This document shows, one piece after another, positions 24,963-36,100 of a DNA stretch of 64,000 nt. The first letter of the stretch is position 1; each line of letters opens with the position of its first letter. Location: contig OZ218957.1 in assembly GCA_965112735.1 (NCBI GenBank), positions 2,790,001-2,854,000 of the forward strand, given 5' to 3'. A program made the translations under genes and the position numbers. The notes below the pieces were generated by a model. The model did not search any database. It saw only the letters and a list, made by a program, of their open reading frames with translations, and had not been told where the DNA came from. Origin of the DNA: Phaeosaccion multiseriatum (lineage: Eukaryota; Ochrophyta, other classes).

Positions 24963-25279
24963 ACTGCTACCCAAGTCAGCGCGAAAAGCAGCGAAGGGAA
25001 GGAAGGCGAGCTCAAAAGGCGCAACGCTCTTGGGCCACACAAGACCACTCTCGCCCTGGAGAATTCCACCCCCCCTGCCTCCAGTGCCACTCTCCTGTGG
25101 ACTTTTTGTGGAGGTACCGATCCCTCCTCGACATGGGGTAGACCGAAAGAACGATGCGCACGAGCATTCCAGACGAGGGTTCGACGAGAAAGCCATGTCA
25201 AAGAAGGGGAGAAGCAGCAGCAGTCCCCATCATATACTCTACAAGGTACCACTCCACTTCGCTCGTTTGCTCTCGCAAT
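24009..25279. other. Intergenic between convergent NDUFS4 and methyltransferase, microsatellite-rich
   Basis: No supported gene. It contains (CT)n near 24283-24304, a (TGTC)n run near 24424-24455, (CT)n near 24784-24800 and (CTG)n near 24938-24965. ORFs here are products of these runs. Confidence 0.5.
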
Positions 25280-25692
25280 TTAGGAAGTGCCCGCCTCCTT
25301 CTCCTGCTCTTTCCTCTCCTCCCCCTCCACCTCCTCCTTCCCCTCCTCCTCCAGCAGCGAATGGTGCGTGTACAACTTCAGTACCACTTGCTCAAACGGC
25401 CCGCAGTGTCTGACGCTCATCTCCTTGAAACCCACCGGGCCCCACGTGTTGCAAATGAGTCTACAGCCCCGTCGTAGAGCGGTTTGTAGGCGGGGCCTAA
25501 GCTCCGCAATGGCCTCTGGTAGGAGGTAGAGGATTATTACGGTCGCTGAGGGTAGGGGGTGGGGGTTGATGATGGGAGGGAGGGCCAGGGTAGGAGTAGT
25601 TAGAGGACAGAACAGACAGGAAGACAGGCTTCCCCCAACGCGCTCACGTATCAATTGCCTTCATTCTTCTCTGCAGTCGCGTCGACTGCCTG

Positions 25693-25730
<38 letters not shown>

Positions 25731-26639
25731 GATGGAGCTGAGCGTTTGGGACAGTCCCTCTGCCTCATCAGACTGGGCACTCACTCACTCAGTCACTCAC
25801 TCACTCACCCACTCACTCACTCACCCGAGCTGAGGTCCAGCTCTCGAAGATCGCCCTCAACCACGCTCACTCGCTCCTGCACTTCCCTCCTCTCTGCCCC
25901 CACTGCCGCACGAAAGTCACGCACTAAATAAGGCTCCACCTCCACGCCTGAGTTGAGGGAGGGAATACAGGCATGTGAGTGCATCCAAGGGGGACAAGAC
26001 CAAGTTAGTAAGGACCCTCGGGCGCGGTAGGCAGGTTGGCACGTCAACAAGGAAGTAAGGGAGGTCGAGGAAGCCCGAGGCTCTCATGATCCTAATAGGG
26101 CACCCCTCCCCTCTCACATCCCTCTTTCCCGGCCGCGAGAGAGGGGAGACAGGAGAGAGGATGCTAAGAGAGAGAGGGGAGGAGGACGAGGGGGGGTGGA
26201 ACTCGTACCTGTCGCTCTCGCTCCAAGCTTGGCCGCTGCGATGCAGATACGCCCATCGCCGCAGCCCAAGTCCATTACAACCTGGGAGGAGCGAGGGTCA
26301 GGTCAGGTAGGTAGGCCTTGGGCGAGAGTGGGCGTCTGGAAGATGAATAGAAGCAACAGACCCCCCTCTTTATAAGCTCTCCTTTCCCTTTCCTCCTTTT
26401 CTCACATCTTGCTCGGTGATCTGCGCAAAGATCATCATGTCTTGGACAACATCCCTATCGGACTGGCAGGGCGGGGCCAGGGAGTCTCCCTCAATCCACT
26501 TGGGTAGCACATCGTCTTCCTCCTCCTCCTCCTCCTCCTCCTCCTCCTCCTCCTCGTACTGCAGTGGCTGCTCCATAGCAGGCCAAGGGGAAGAAGGGGG
26601 GGTCGAGGAACTTGTGAGTTGGAAATGGACCATGCCCAT
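25280..26639 (-). CDS. Class I SAM-dependent methyltransferase, substrate unknown
   Basis: Exons 26639-26406, 26281-26209, 25947-25825 and 25545-25280 join in frame to 231 aa. The SAM-binding glycine loop is VVMDLGCGDGRICIAAAKLG (residues about 79-98), followed by the motif II acid in TGVEVEPYLV, VVEGDLRELDL (motif III-like), then VIILYLLPEAIAELRP and GCRLICNTWG. The fold order matches class I (Rossmann) methyltransferases. The DLGxGDGR..IAAAK..GA..GVE..P and LLP...L.P.L layout resembles the small FAM173-type lysine methyltransferases, but that link is only an impression. The N-terminus carries an unbroken run of about 15 Glu from a (CTC)n tract, and the C-terminus is Glu/Lys-rich. Start ATG 26639 is chosen as the first in the exon; an upstream start in the same open frame is possible. 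Confidence 0.8.
26519..26556. repeat. Coding (TCC)n microsatellite (poly-Glu tract on the - strand)
   Basis: Uninterrupted tcc repeats inside exon 1 of the methyltransferase, encoding the Glu tract. Copy number is likely to vary between strains. Confidence 0.85.
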
Positions 26640-27149
26640 ATTCCCTGGCAGTAAGAGTTTTAGTTTCCCCCTTCTTCACTTTTTGCTTACTGGATATCAA
26701 AAACCGCCCTGTGTCTGACGGTCACTGCAACAGCAATTGATTTTGCGGATCAGCAAGGCAGAAGGCGGCGAAGCTTGTTGAGTGGTGGACAGCAGGACGT
26801 ATATTCGCCAGCACTACACAGAGGAGAGGGAACCTCGGTATTACAGTTGCAGTTTTGGGGGGAGCGTGGAACAGGCTTTCGGGGTGAGGGAAAGTGAGCA
26901 ACTCGGCGTTAGAGAGTACTCGTCAACAAGCCATCAAAAGAAGGACACAGGAGTGGGTAGAGACAATCATCAACCGCGGTATGCTTGGGCCTGACTGATA
27001 ATGGTGAGTCAAGATCATCAAGTTCTGAACACGCACGAGTGCACGTGCAGGAACTCTCCGCGGGTAGTTGAGGTAGCCGATGTACCTTTCTCCCCCTTTT
27101 GTTTTTGTGTGTGTGTACTGCAATGAGGGACGGATAGGTTGGGAGGAGA
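26640..27149. promoter_or_regulatory. Upstream region of divergent methyltransferase and RING genes
   Basis: A 510-base gap between two divergent starts. No coding signal was seen. It should contain both promoters and 5' UTRs; no individual element could be assigned. Confidence 0.35.
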
Positions 27150-29027
27150 ATGGTTGGGAGTGGGTCTCAGGCTGCGGAAGGTCCTGTCTTGTTGGTGTGT
27201 CCGTGTGTCCGAATACTACATTCGGAGAGCGAAGAGAGACGTTGTGTGTCTTGGCGTCGTGTGTTGCGCGGTGCTCCGGCTCTCATTCAAGAGCTTAGGA
27301 GAGTCATGTACGAGCTGCTTCCGACCTGGGGACCTCGCAAGGATGACAAAGGAAAGGTTGCCGCTGTTAGGGCCGGTTTTTGTACGTGTGCACCCCACGT
27401 CTCTCACCGACCTTCTGCCCTCTCCCTCCTCCCCCCTTTCCCTTTTCTCTCTTCCTCTCTCCTCTCTCTCTATCAATCTATCCATGTTTCGATGTACCTG
27501 CCTCTTTCCCTCCTTACCTCTCCTCTCGTATCTACCTCTCTCCTCCCCCCCTCCTTGGAATCCTTCTTCCCTCCATCCCTCCCTCAGGCTGATATTGTGA
27601 TACTCGTCTCCATTGGGGCTGGCGTCTTCGCTGGCAACCTCTTGCTCGGCCGTGCGGCCGCTCGCCTAAATGATCGGCGCCTCCGGGCAATGCGGGAGGT
27701 GGGCTCTGTCTACACACACGACCTCAGCAACAGGGCCAGGAGCCTGCTAATCAAGTACCGCTACCCGGAGCCCTCCACTTTTCTTGGTTGTGGTGTGCTT
27801 GATACCGATATCGATATCGACATTGAAGGCGCACAGCAGGTTGACGACGAGGACTATGACGAGGTAGAGGAGGAGGAGGAGGAGGAGGAGGGAAGGAATG
27901 GGGTAACGCAGCAAGAGGAGGCAGAGGGGGGGCAGGGAAGACAGGAACTAGGTTCTAATGTTGCCTGCAGCAGCAGTGAGAGGGAGCGAGAACACATGGG
28001 ATTGGGAGGAGGGGGAGGAGGGGGCGCCGATGATGCCGACATGGATGCGGCCGGGGCGTTGCCTGACTCAAGGGAAGCGAACGGGGCGAGGTCTTTGCTG
28101 TCCTGGGGCAACAGGAGGGACAGCACGCGGACAACCAACACGTCTGGTACCTTTCGGAGCTCCTGGCGTAGACGCTTGGGTAAGTGCCGCCCCCGGGCCC
28201 GGAGCAACAGCAGTCGCCCCACGGGCATTAGCTTCTCGCCGCATGGCTCCTTCACAAAGGGCGTACCGACGAAGTACACCGAAGCCAGGCTCGTACGAAG
28301 CGGAGACGAAGGAGGAGGGGGCTGCGGCGAAGACGACCAGGTAGTTGGGCAAAAGCAGCAGCAGCAGCAGCGACACTGTGGCTGCAACAGCACGTCACAC
28401 CCAAGTGAAGAAGAGGACGAGCATGTGTGTATGGAGAGGAGGGGGAGTCTGCATCACTTGGTTGCAGATAAGGATGGGAGGCCAGACAGGCTCAGCCAAG
28501 GTGACGGGGAGATGTGCCTGATCTGCCTCGAACCGTACCAACCGGGGGACGCGCTAGTGATGCTCCCGTGCAGACACGTCTTCCACGAGGCTTGTGCGGA
28601 GAGCTGGTTTGCCTCCCGCAAGACGTGCCCGCTGGACCGGCTTGATCTCAACGTGCTGGCTACGGAGATGGTCGAGGCGGAGAAGAGGGCGGCAGCAGCA
28701 GCGGCCGTAGCGAAGAAGCAGCGGAAGAAGGAGGAGCGAAAGCAGCAGCGCCAGCAGAAGCGGGAGCAGCGGCAGCAGCGGGGCAGGAAGGGACTCACGG
28801 GTCGTTTGGCTCGCAACATGAACAAAGCTCGGCACTGGAGGGGTGGGTGTGGGTCTCGGCGCGCTGTAGTGGCGGAGGGTGTGCCTGTGAGCAGCGGGAG
28901 TGCGCGCAGCACCGCAACGGGCCAGGAGCACTGCGACACCACCACCACCGGCACTGTCATCATGACCAGCCATTCATCCGTTGGGCACCTGCAACCCCAA
29001 TCACCACCAGGAGCAGCAACCGAGTAG
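27150..29027 (+). CDS. RING-H2 finger membrane protein (probable E3 ubiquitin ligase)
   Basis: The frame is open from ATG 27150 (a second ATG is at 27306) to a stop at 29025-29027. The Ser/Pro/Leu-rich stretch 27355-27587 looks like an intron: a polypyrimidine run ending ctcag before 27588. Its donor is unclear (perhaps aag|gttgcc). After 27588 comes a hydrophobic segment (IVILVSIGAGVFAGNLLLG), a single predicted membrane helix, then acidic and low-complexity linkers. A RING domain at about 28514-28642 reads CLICLEPY..LPCRHVFHEACAESWF..KTCPLDR. The Cys/His spacing is RING-H2, but the eighth metal ligand is Asp (CPLD) instead of Cys, as in RBX1. A long Ala/Lys/Gln/Arg-rich helix follows. Substrate and organelle are unknown. 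Confidence 0.8.
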   Translation: MVGSGSQAAEGPVLLVCPCVRILHSESEERRCVSWRRVLRGAPALIQELRRVMYELLPTWGPRKDDKGKVAAVRAGFCTCAPHVSHRPSALSLLPPFPFLSSSLLSLYQSIHVSMYLPLSLLTSPLVSTSLLPPSLESFFPPSLPQADIVILVSIGAGVFAGNLLLGRAAARLNDRRLRAMREVGSVYTHDLSNRARSLLIKYRYPEPSTFLGCGVLDTDIDIDIEGAQQVDDEDYDEVEEEEEEEEGRNGVTQQEEAEGGQGRQELGSNVACSSSEREREHMGLGGGGGGGADDADMDAAGALPDSREANGARSLLSWGNRRDSTRTTNTSGTFRSSWRRRLGKCRPRARSNSSRPTGISFSPHGSFTKGVPTKYTEARLVRSGDEGGGGCGEDDQVVGQKQQQQQRHCGCNSTSHPSEEEDEHVCMERRGSLHHLVADKDGRPDRLSQGDGEMCLICLEPYQPGDALVMLPCRHVFHEACAESWFASRKTCPLDRLDLNVLATEMVEAEKRAAAAAAVAKKQRKKEERKQQRQQKREQRQQRGRKGLTGRLARNMNKARHWRGGCGSRRAVVAEGVPVSSGSARSTATGQEHCDTTTTGTVIMTSHSSVGHLQPQSPPGAATE

Positions 29028-30156
29028 GCGGAGCAGCGCCCGAGTAGGCGGAGCAGCCATGCCATCATTTGCCATCATCCAGCAGCACTGTAATTGGACA
29101 CGTGGGCAGGTCATCCTTTTGATATTGATGTCTACATGGAGACATTATTTCACGGTGGATCGGTTGAGTTGATGTCCATTTTTCGGGGGGGCGACTGACT
29201 GACTGACTGACTGACTGACTCACCACTCCGCACCGTCAACTGAAGGGTATGGTCCGTCGACCTCGTGGGTGAGGCAGGCAGTCGCAGTGAATTTTTTGTG
29301 AGTTTTGTGCACTGAGAAGAGGCCGATCGATCAGCGTGCCACTCAGACAGCAGCAAGCTCAGCAGACCGAACGTAAGGTTAGGTAGAATGAATCAAATTA
29401 TCGGAGGGGAAAAAGTACCACAGAGATGAGGGTTCGGTTTTTTTGAGTGTATAGAACCGAACGTAAGGTTTTTGGGTAGAATGAATCAAATCAAAGGAAA
29501 GAAGAAAGAAAAGGAATAGTTAGGGATTTTTGAGTCTATGCTCGGGTTTTATAGTGTAGAATGCTTATGTATATTAGTGTAGTTTTTCTATAATTTATGT
29601 ATACTGATACCACGCATCTATTGGTGTAAACCGGTAATAAAGTATGGCAGAAAATGGATAAAATGACCCGGGGCAACAGCCCTTCGCTATGTGTGTGTGA
29701 GAGAGAGAAGGGTAAAGCGAAAGATTGGAGGAGGGGGGGTGCGCAAGTGTGCTTGTGGTAAGGTTGAACTCTGAAGGCACGGAAACAAAAGTAAAGAGGC
29801 AAGGGGGAGAGGGGCGGGGGTGAGCGCATACTTCATCCATCCACCCCCAAGTTTCCTCTCCCCCTCCCCATCTCTCGCGCCTTTGCCTACCTCACCACCC
29901 CGTCCCGTGCTGCACTCGAGGCGGGGGTTGACGATTCACAGCAGCCCCAGCCGCCGTGGCCGTCTTGTCCCCACACAAGAGAAACACACTTGCTCCTTTC
30001 CTCTCCTCTCCTCTCTTCGAAGACCCAACTCACTCACTCAACTCGCCCCGCGTCCACATCCATTGGCAGTCTTGATGCCGCCGTTGGTTGGTAAGTTGAT
30101 TATGACTTGTTCCATCGCTGCTACTTCCATTTGAAAACCACTGTGTAGTGACTTTC
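29028..30156. other. Intergenic with an AT-rich patch and a direct repeat
   Basis: Between the RING gene and the 3' end of the giant repeat gene (convergent). It is markedly more AT-rich at 29360-29660 than its surroundings. It holds (gact)n at 29194-29220 and two copies of a roughly 30-base element (see the repeat entry). No gene recognised. Confidence 0.5.
29368..29502. repeat. Direct repeat pair in AT-rich DNA
   Basis: ccgaacgtaaggtt, followed by ggtagaatgaatcaaat, occurs near 29369-29399 and again near 29458-29491, about 89 bases apart, with a few inserted T between the halves in the second copy. No function assigned. Confidence 0.7.
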
Positions 30157-33100
30157 CTAACTGCGGTAGGCTCCAAAGCCGTAGCTCTTCCCTTGACCAG
30201 AGGGTGCCGTTGATGATGATGACGACGATAGAACTGGTGACGATGCTACTGCTCCTGCGCTGCTGCTACTAGCTGCGAAGGGGGAATAGCTCGTCACGGG
30301 GGCTGGGGGGGTGGAGGAGGGTGGTGGTGATGATGGTACTGATGCCATTCCTCCTCCGGGGCTGCCACTGCGGTAGGCCCCGAAGCCGTAGCTCGGACTC
30401 GCTCCTCCTGAGCTGCTGGCTCTGCTGCTGATGCTGCTGGCTCCTGGCATAGGGGCAGAGCTCGTCACCGGAGCCGTCGCCGCTCGTGCCACCGGTGCAG
30501 GCGGTGCGACGGCCATTCCTCCTCCAGGGCTGCCGCTGCGGTACGCTCCGAAGCCATAGCTGGGAGACATGCCTCCTGAGCTGCTGCTGCTGCTGCCGCT
30601 GCTGCTGCTGGTGGCTCCCACAGGCGAGTAGCTCGCCATGGGAGCAGACGCTGCTGCCGGTGCTGCTGATCCGGACGACGAAAATGCCACTCCTCCAGGG
30701 CTGCCGCTACGGTAGGCCCCGAAGCCATAACTCCTGCCTCCTCCTCCGCTGGTGCCTCCGACCACAGGCGAGAAGCTTCTCGAGGGAGCTGACGATGATG
30801 GTCCGGAGCTGATGGGGTTGAATCCAAAGCCGGAAGAAGGAGAGCTGGACCCTGCGGATGAGGCTCCTGCTGCGCTGTCGCGGTAGGCTCCGAAGGGTGA
30901 GTAGCTCCTTGTGGCTCCTCCAGCGCCGATGCGGGTCGGTCCGGAAGGCGCAAAGTTCGATGGAGCAGACGATGACCGACCGGAAGGCGATGACGGTGGG
31001 ACGGCCATTCCCCCTCCAGGGCTGCCATCACGGTAGGCTCCAAAGCCGTAGCTGCGAGACATACCTCCTGAGCTGCTGCTGCTGCCGCTGGTGAGGCTGC
31101 TGGCTCCGGCAGAGGAGAAGCTCGACACAGAGGCAGTGGCTGATGGTGAAGATGAGGCGGAGGGCGGTACCGCCATTCCTCCTCCGGGGCTGCCCTCACG
31201 GTACGCCCCAAAGCCGTAGCTGGGAGACTTTCCTCCTGAGCTGCTGCTGCTGGCTCCGACAGGTGAGAAGCTCGTAGGGGGGGCAGCAGTAGAGGCTGCT
31301 GATCCCGAGCTGCTGGGGTTGAAGCCGAAGCCGGAAGAGGGAGAGCCCGTCGCGGATGCGGACGGTGGGACGGCCATTCCTCCTCCAGCGCTGCCGTCGC
31401 GGTAAGCCCCGAAGCCATAGCTCTTAGACATGCCTCCTGAACTGCTGATGCTGCTGCTGCTGGCTCCGACAGGCGAGAAGCTGGACACGGGAGCAGAAGC
31501 AGATGAAGATGCTGCTGGTGACGCGAAGGCGGACGGCGGTACTGCCATTCCTCCTCCAGGGCTGCCCTCACGGTACGCCCCAAAGCCGTAGCTCTTAGAC
31601 ATGCCCCCTGAGCTGCTGCTGGCTCCGACAGGGGAGAAGCTGGTTGGTGCAGAAGTAGCGGTTGCTGGTCCGGAGCTGCTGGGGTTGAATCCAAAGCCGG
31701 AAGAAGGAGAGCTGGTCACTGGGGCAGAGGGTACGACTGCCATTCCTCCTCCAGGGCTGCCGCTGCGGTATGCTCCAAAGCCATAGCTCTTAGACATGCC
31801 TCCTGAACTGCTGACGCTGCTGCTGCTGGCTCCGACAGGCGAGAAGCTGGACACGGGAGCAGAAGCAGATGAAGATGTTGCTGGTGGCGCGAAGGCGGAC
31901 GGCGGTACTGCCATTCCTCCTCCAATGCTGCCGTCACGATAGGCCCCGAAGCCGTAGCTCTTAGACATGCCTCCTGAGCTGCTACTGCTGGCTCCGACAG
32001 GGGAGAAGCTTGTAGGGGCAGAAGTACCGGTTGCTGGTCCGGAGCTGCTGGGGTTGAAGCCGAAGCCGGAAGAAGGAGAGCTGGTCACTGGGGCAGATGG
32101 TACGACTGCCATTCCTCCTCCAGGGCTGCCGCTGCGGTATGCTCCAAAGCCATAGCTCTTAGACATTCCACCGGAGCTGCTGCTGCCGCTGCTAAAGCTG
32201 CTTGCGCCAGGAGGCGAGTAGCTCGTCACGGGAGTGGGAGGAGCAGAAGGAGACGCTGCTGATGACGCAAAGGCGGACGGCGATGAGGCCATTCCTCCAG
32301 GGCTTCCTCCAGCAGGGTCGTCACGGTAGGCCCCGAAGCCATAGCTCAAGTAGTTCATGCCGCCTGCGCTACTACTGCTGCTGCTGCTGGCTCCGACAGA
32401 CGAGAAGCTCACGGGAGCGGACGCTGCTGGCGCGGCGGATCCGGACGGCGCGGATGTGGACGGTGGGACGGCCATTCCTCCTCCGGGGCTGCCGCTGCGG
32501 TAGGCACCGAAGCCATAGCTCTTAGACATGCCTCCTGAGCTGCTGCTGGTTCCGACAGGGGAGAAGCTGGTTGGAGCAGAAGTAGAAGCTGCCGGTCCCG
32601 AGCTGCTGGGGTTGAAGCCAAAGCCGGAAGAGGGGGAGCTAGGCGCTGACGCGGACGGTGCGACGGCCATACCTCCTCCAGGGCTGCCGCTGCGGTAGGC
32701 CCCGAAGCCATAGCTCTTAGACATTCCTCCTCCTCCTCCGCTGCTGGCTCCGGCAGGCGAGAAGCTCGTCACTGGGGCAAAAGCGGATGCTGCTGCTGGC
32801 GCGGCGGATCCGGACGGTGCGGATGCGGACGGTGGTGGGACGGCCATTCCTCCTCCGGGGCTGCCGCTGCGGTAGGCACCGAAGCCATAGCTCTTAGACA
32901 TGCCTCCTGAGCTGCTGCTGCTGGTTCCGAGAGGGGAGAAGCTTGTGGGGGCAGAAGTAGAGGTTGCTGGTCCGGAGCTGCTGGGGTTGAATCCGAAGCC
33001 GGAAGAAGGGGAGCTGGGCGCTGAGGCTGACGGCGACGCCATTCCTCCTCCAGGGCTGCCCTCACGGTAGGCCCCAAAGCCATAGCTGGGAGACATTCCT

Positions 33101-36100
33101 CCGGAGCTGCTGCTGCTGCTACTACTGCTGCCGCCAGGAGGCGAGTAGCTCGTGACGGGAGTAGAAGCAGACGCTGCTGCTGGTGAAGATGAGGCGGAAG
33201 GCGGTACTGCCATTCCTCCTCCCGGGCTGCCCGCACGGTAGGCCCCGAAGCCGTAGCTGGGCGACTTTCCACCTGAGCTGCTGCTGCTGCTGCCGCTGCT
33301 GAAGCTGCTGGCTCCGGCAGAGGAGAAGCTCGACACAGGAACAGTCACTGGTGATGGCACTGACGAGGATGGTGGAACGGCCATTCCTCCTCCAATGCTT
33401 CCGTCGCGGTAAGCTCCAAAGCCATAGCTCTTAGACATGCCTCCTGAGCTGCTGCTGGTTCCGACAGGCGAGAAGCTTGTTGGGGCAGAAGTAGAGGTTG
33501 CTGGTCCGGAGCTGCTGGGGTTGAAGCCGAAGCCGGAAGAAGGAGAGCTGGGCGCTGAGGCTGACGGCGACGCCATTCCTCCTCCAGGGCTGCCCTCACG
33601 GTAGGCCCCAAAGCCATAGCTGGGAGACATTCCTCCGGAGCTGCTGCTGCTGCTACTACTGCTGCCGCCAGGAGGCGAGTAGCTCGTGACGGGAGTAGAA
33701 GCAGACGCTGCTGCTGGTGAAGATGAGGCGGAAGGCGGTACTGCCATTCCTCCTCCCGGGCTGCCCGCACGGTAGGCCCCGAAGCCGTAGCTGGGCGACT
33801 TTCCACCTGAGCTGCTGCTGCTGCTGCCGCTGCTGAAGCTGCTGGCTCCGGCAGAGGAGAAGCTCGACACAGGAACAGTCACTGGTGATGGCACTGACGA
33901 GGATGGTGGAACGGCCATTCCTCCTCCAATGCTTCCGTCGCGGTAAGCTCCAAAGCCATAGCTCTTAGACATGCCTCCTGAGCTGCTGCTGGTTCCGACA
34001 GGCGAGAAGCTTGTTGGGGCAGAAGTAGAGGTTGCTGGTCCGGAGCTGCTGGGGTTGAAGCCGAAGCCGGAAGAAGGAGAGCTGGGCGCTGAGGCTGACG
34101 GCGACGCCATTCCTCCTCCAGGGCTGCCCTCACGGTAGGCCCCAAAGCCATAGCTGGGAGACATTCCTCCGGAGCTGCTGCTGCTGCTACTACTGCTGCC
34201 GCCAGGAGGCGAGTAGCTCGTGACGGGAGTAGAAGCAGACGCTGCTGCTGGTGAAGATGAGGCGGAAGGCGGTACTGCCATTCCTCCTCCCGGGCTGCCC
34301 GCACGGTAGGCCCCGAAGCCGTAGCTGGGCGACTTTCCACCTGAGCTGCTGCTGCTGCTGCCGCTGCTGAAGCTGCTGGCTCCGGCAGGCGAGAAGCTCG
34401 ACACAGGAACAGTCACTGGTGATGGCATTGACGAGGATGGTGGAACGGCCATTCCTCCTCCAATGCTTCCGTCGCGGTAAGCTCCAAAGCCATAGCTCTT
34501 AGACATGCCTCCTGAGCTGCTGCTGGTTCCGAGAGGGGAGAAGCTTGTGGGGGCAGAAGTGGAGGTTGCTGGTCCGGAGCTGCTGGGGTTGAATCCAAAG
34601 CCGGAAGAAGGGGAGCTGGGCGCTGAGGCTGACGGCGATGCCATTCCTCCTCCAGGGCTGCCCTCACGGTAGGCCCCAAAGCCATAGCTGGGAGACATTC
34701 CACCTGAGCTGCTGCTGCTGCTGCTGCTGCTGCTGCCGCCAGGAGGCGAGTAGCTCGTGACGGGAGTAGAAGCAGACGCTGCTGATGAAGATGAGGCGGA
34801 AGGCGGTGATGCCATTCCTCCTCCAGGGCTGCCCTCACGGTAGGCGCCAAAGCCGTAGCTGGGAGACACTCCACCTGAGCTGCTGCTGCTGCTGCTGGTG
34901 CCGCTGCTGAAGCTGCTGGCGCCAGGAGGCGAGTAGCTCGTCACAGGGACAGTTGCTACTGATGGCATTGAAGAGGTGGGCGCTGATGCCATTCCTCCTC
35001 CAATGCTGCCGTCACGATAGGCCCCGAAGCCGTAGCTCTTAGACATGCCTCCTGAGCTGCTACTGCTGGCTCCGACAGGGGAGAAGCTGGTTGGTGCAGA
35101 AGTAGCGGTTGCTGGTCCGGAGCTGCTGGGGTTGAATCCAAAGCCGGAAGAAGGAGAGCTGGTCACTGGGGCAGAGGGTACGACTGCCATTCCTCCTCCA
35201 GGGCTGCCGTCGCGGTAGGCTCCAAAGCCATAGCTCTTAGACATGCCTCCTGTGACGCTGACAGCAGGGGAGTAGCTCCTGACCACAACAGGCGCTGCTG
35301 GTGAAGATGAAGCGGCCGGTGGGGATGCCATTCCCCCTCCGGGGCTGCCATCGCGGTAGGCTCCAAAGCCATAGCTGGGAGATGCTCCTCCTGAGCTGCT
35401 GCTGCCGCTGCTGCTGATGCTACCGCCGCTGGCTGCGACAGACGAGAAGCTCGACACGGGAGCAGGCGCGGAGGGTGACGCAAAGGCAGAGGGCGATGAG
35501 GCCACTCCTCCGGGGCTGCCGTCGCGGTAGGCTCCGAAGCCGTAGCTCTTAGACATGCCTCCTGAGGTGCTGCCTCCGACAGGTGAGAAGCTCGCCACGG
35601 GAGCAGACGTAGAGGCTGCTGGTCCGGAGCTGCTGGGGTTGAAGCCGAAGCCGGAAGAGGGGGAGCTAGGTGCTGATGCCATTCCTCCAGAGCTTCCTCC
35701 AGCAGGCTCGTTGCGGTAGGCTCCAAAGCCGAAGTCTGTAAAGCGGGAAGGGCTCTTGTTCATGATCGAGTAGCTCGTCACAGGGACGCCAGTCAGTGGT
35801 GACACTGGCGCTTTTGCTGCGGGTGCGGATGCCATTCCTCCTCCAGGGCTGCCCTCTCGGTAGGCTCCAAAGCCGTAGTTCGTAGACATGCCTCCTGAGG
35901 AGCTGCTGCTGCTGCCGCCGCTGATGAAGCTGCTCGTGCTGCTGCTGGCTCCGGGAGACGAGAAGCTCGATACAGGGGCAGTGGCTGATGAGGAAGATGA
36001 GGAGGAGGGCGGCACTGCCATTCCTCCTCCGGGGCTGCCCTTGCGGTAGGCCCCGAAGCCATAATCGATCGACATTCCTTCTGCTGCTGCCGCTGCGCTG

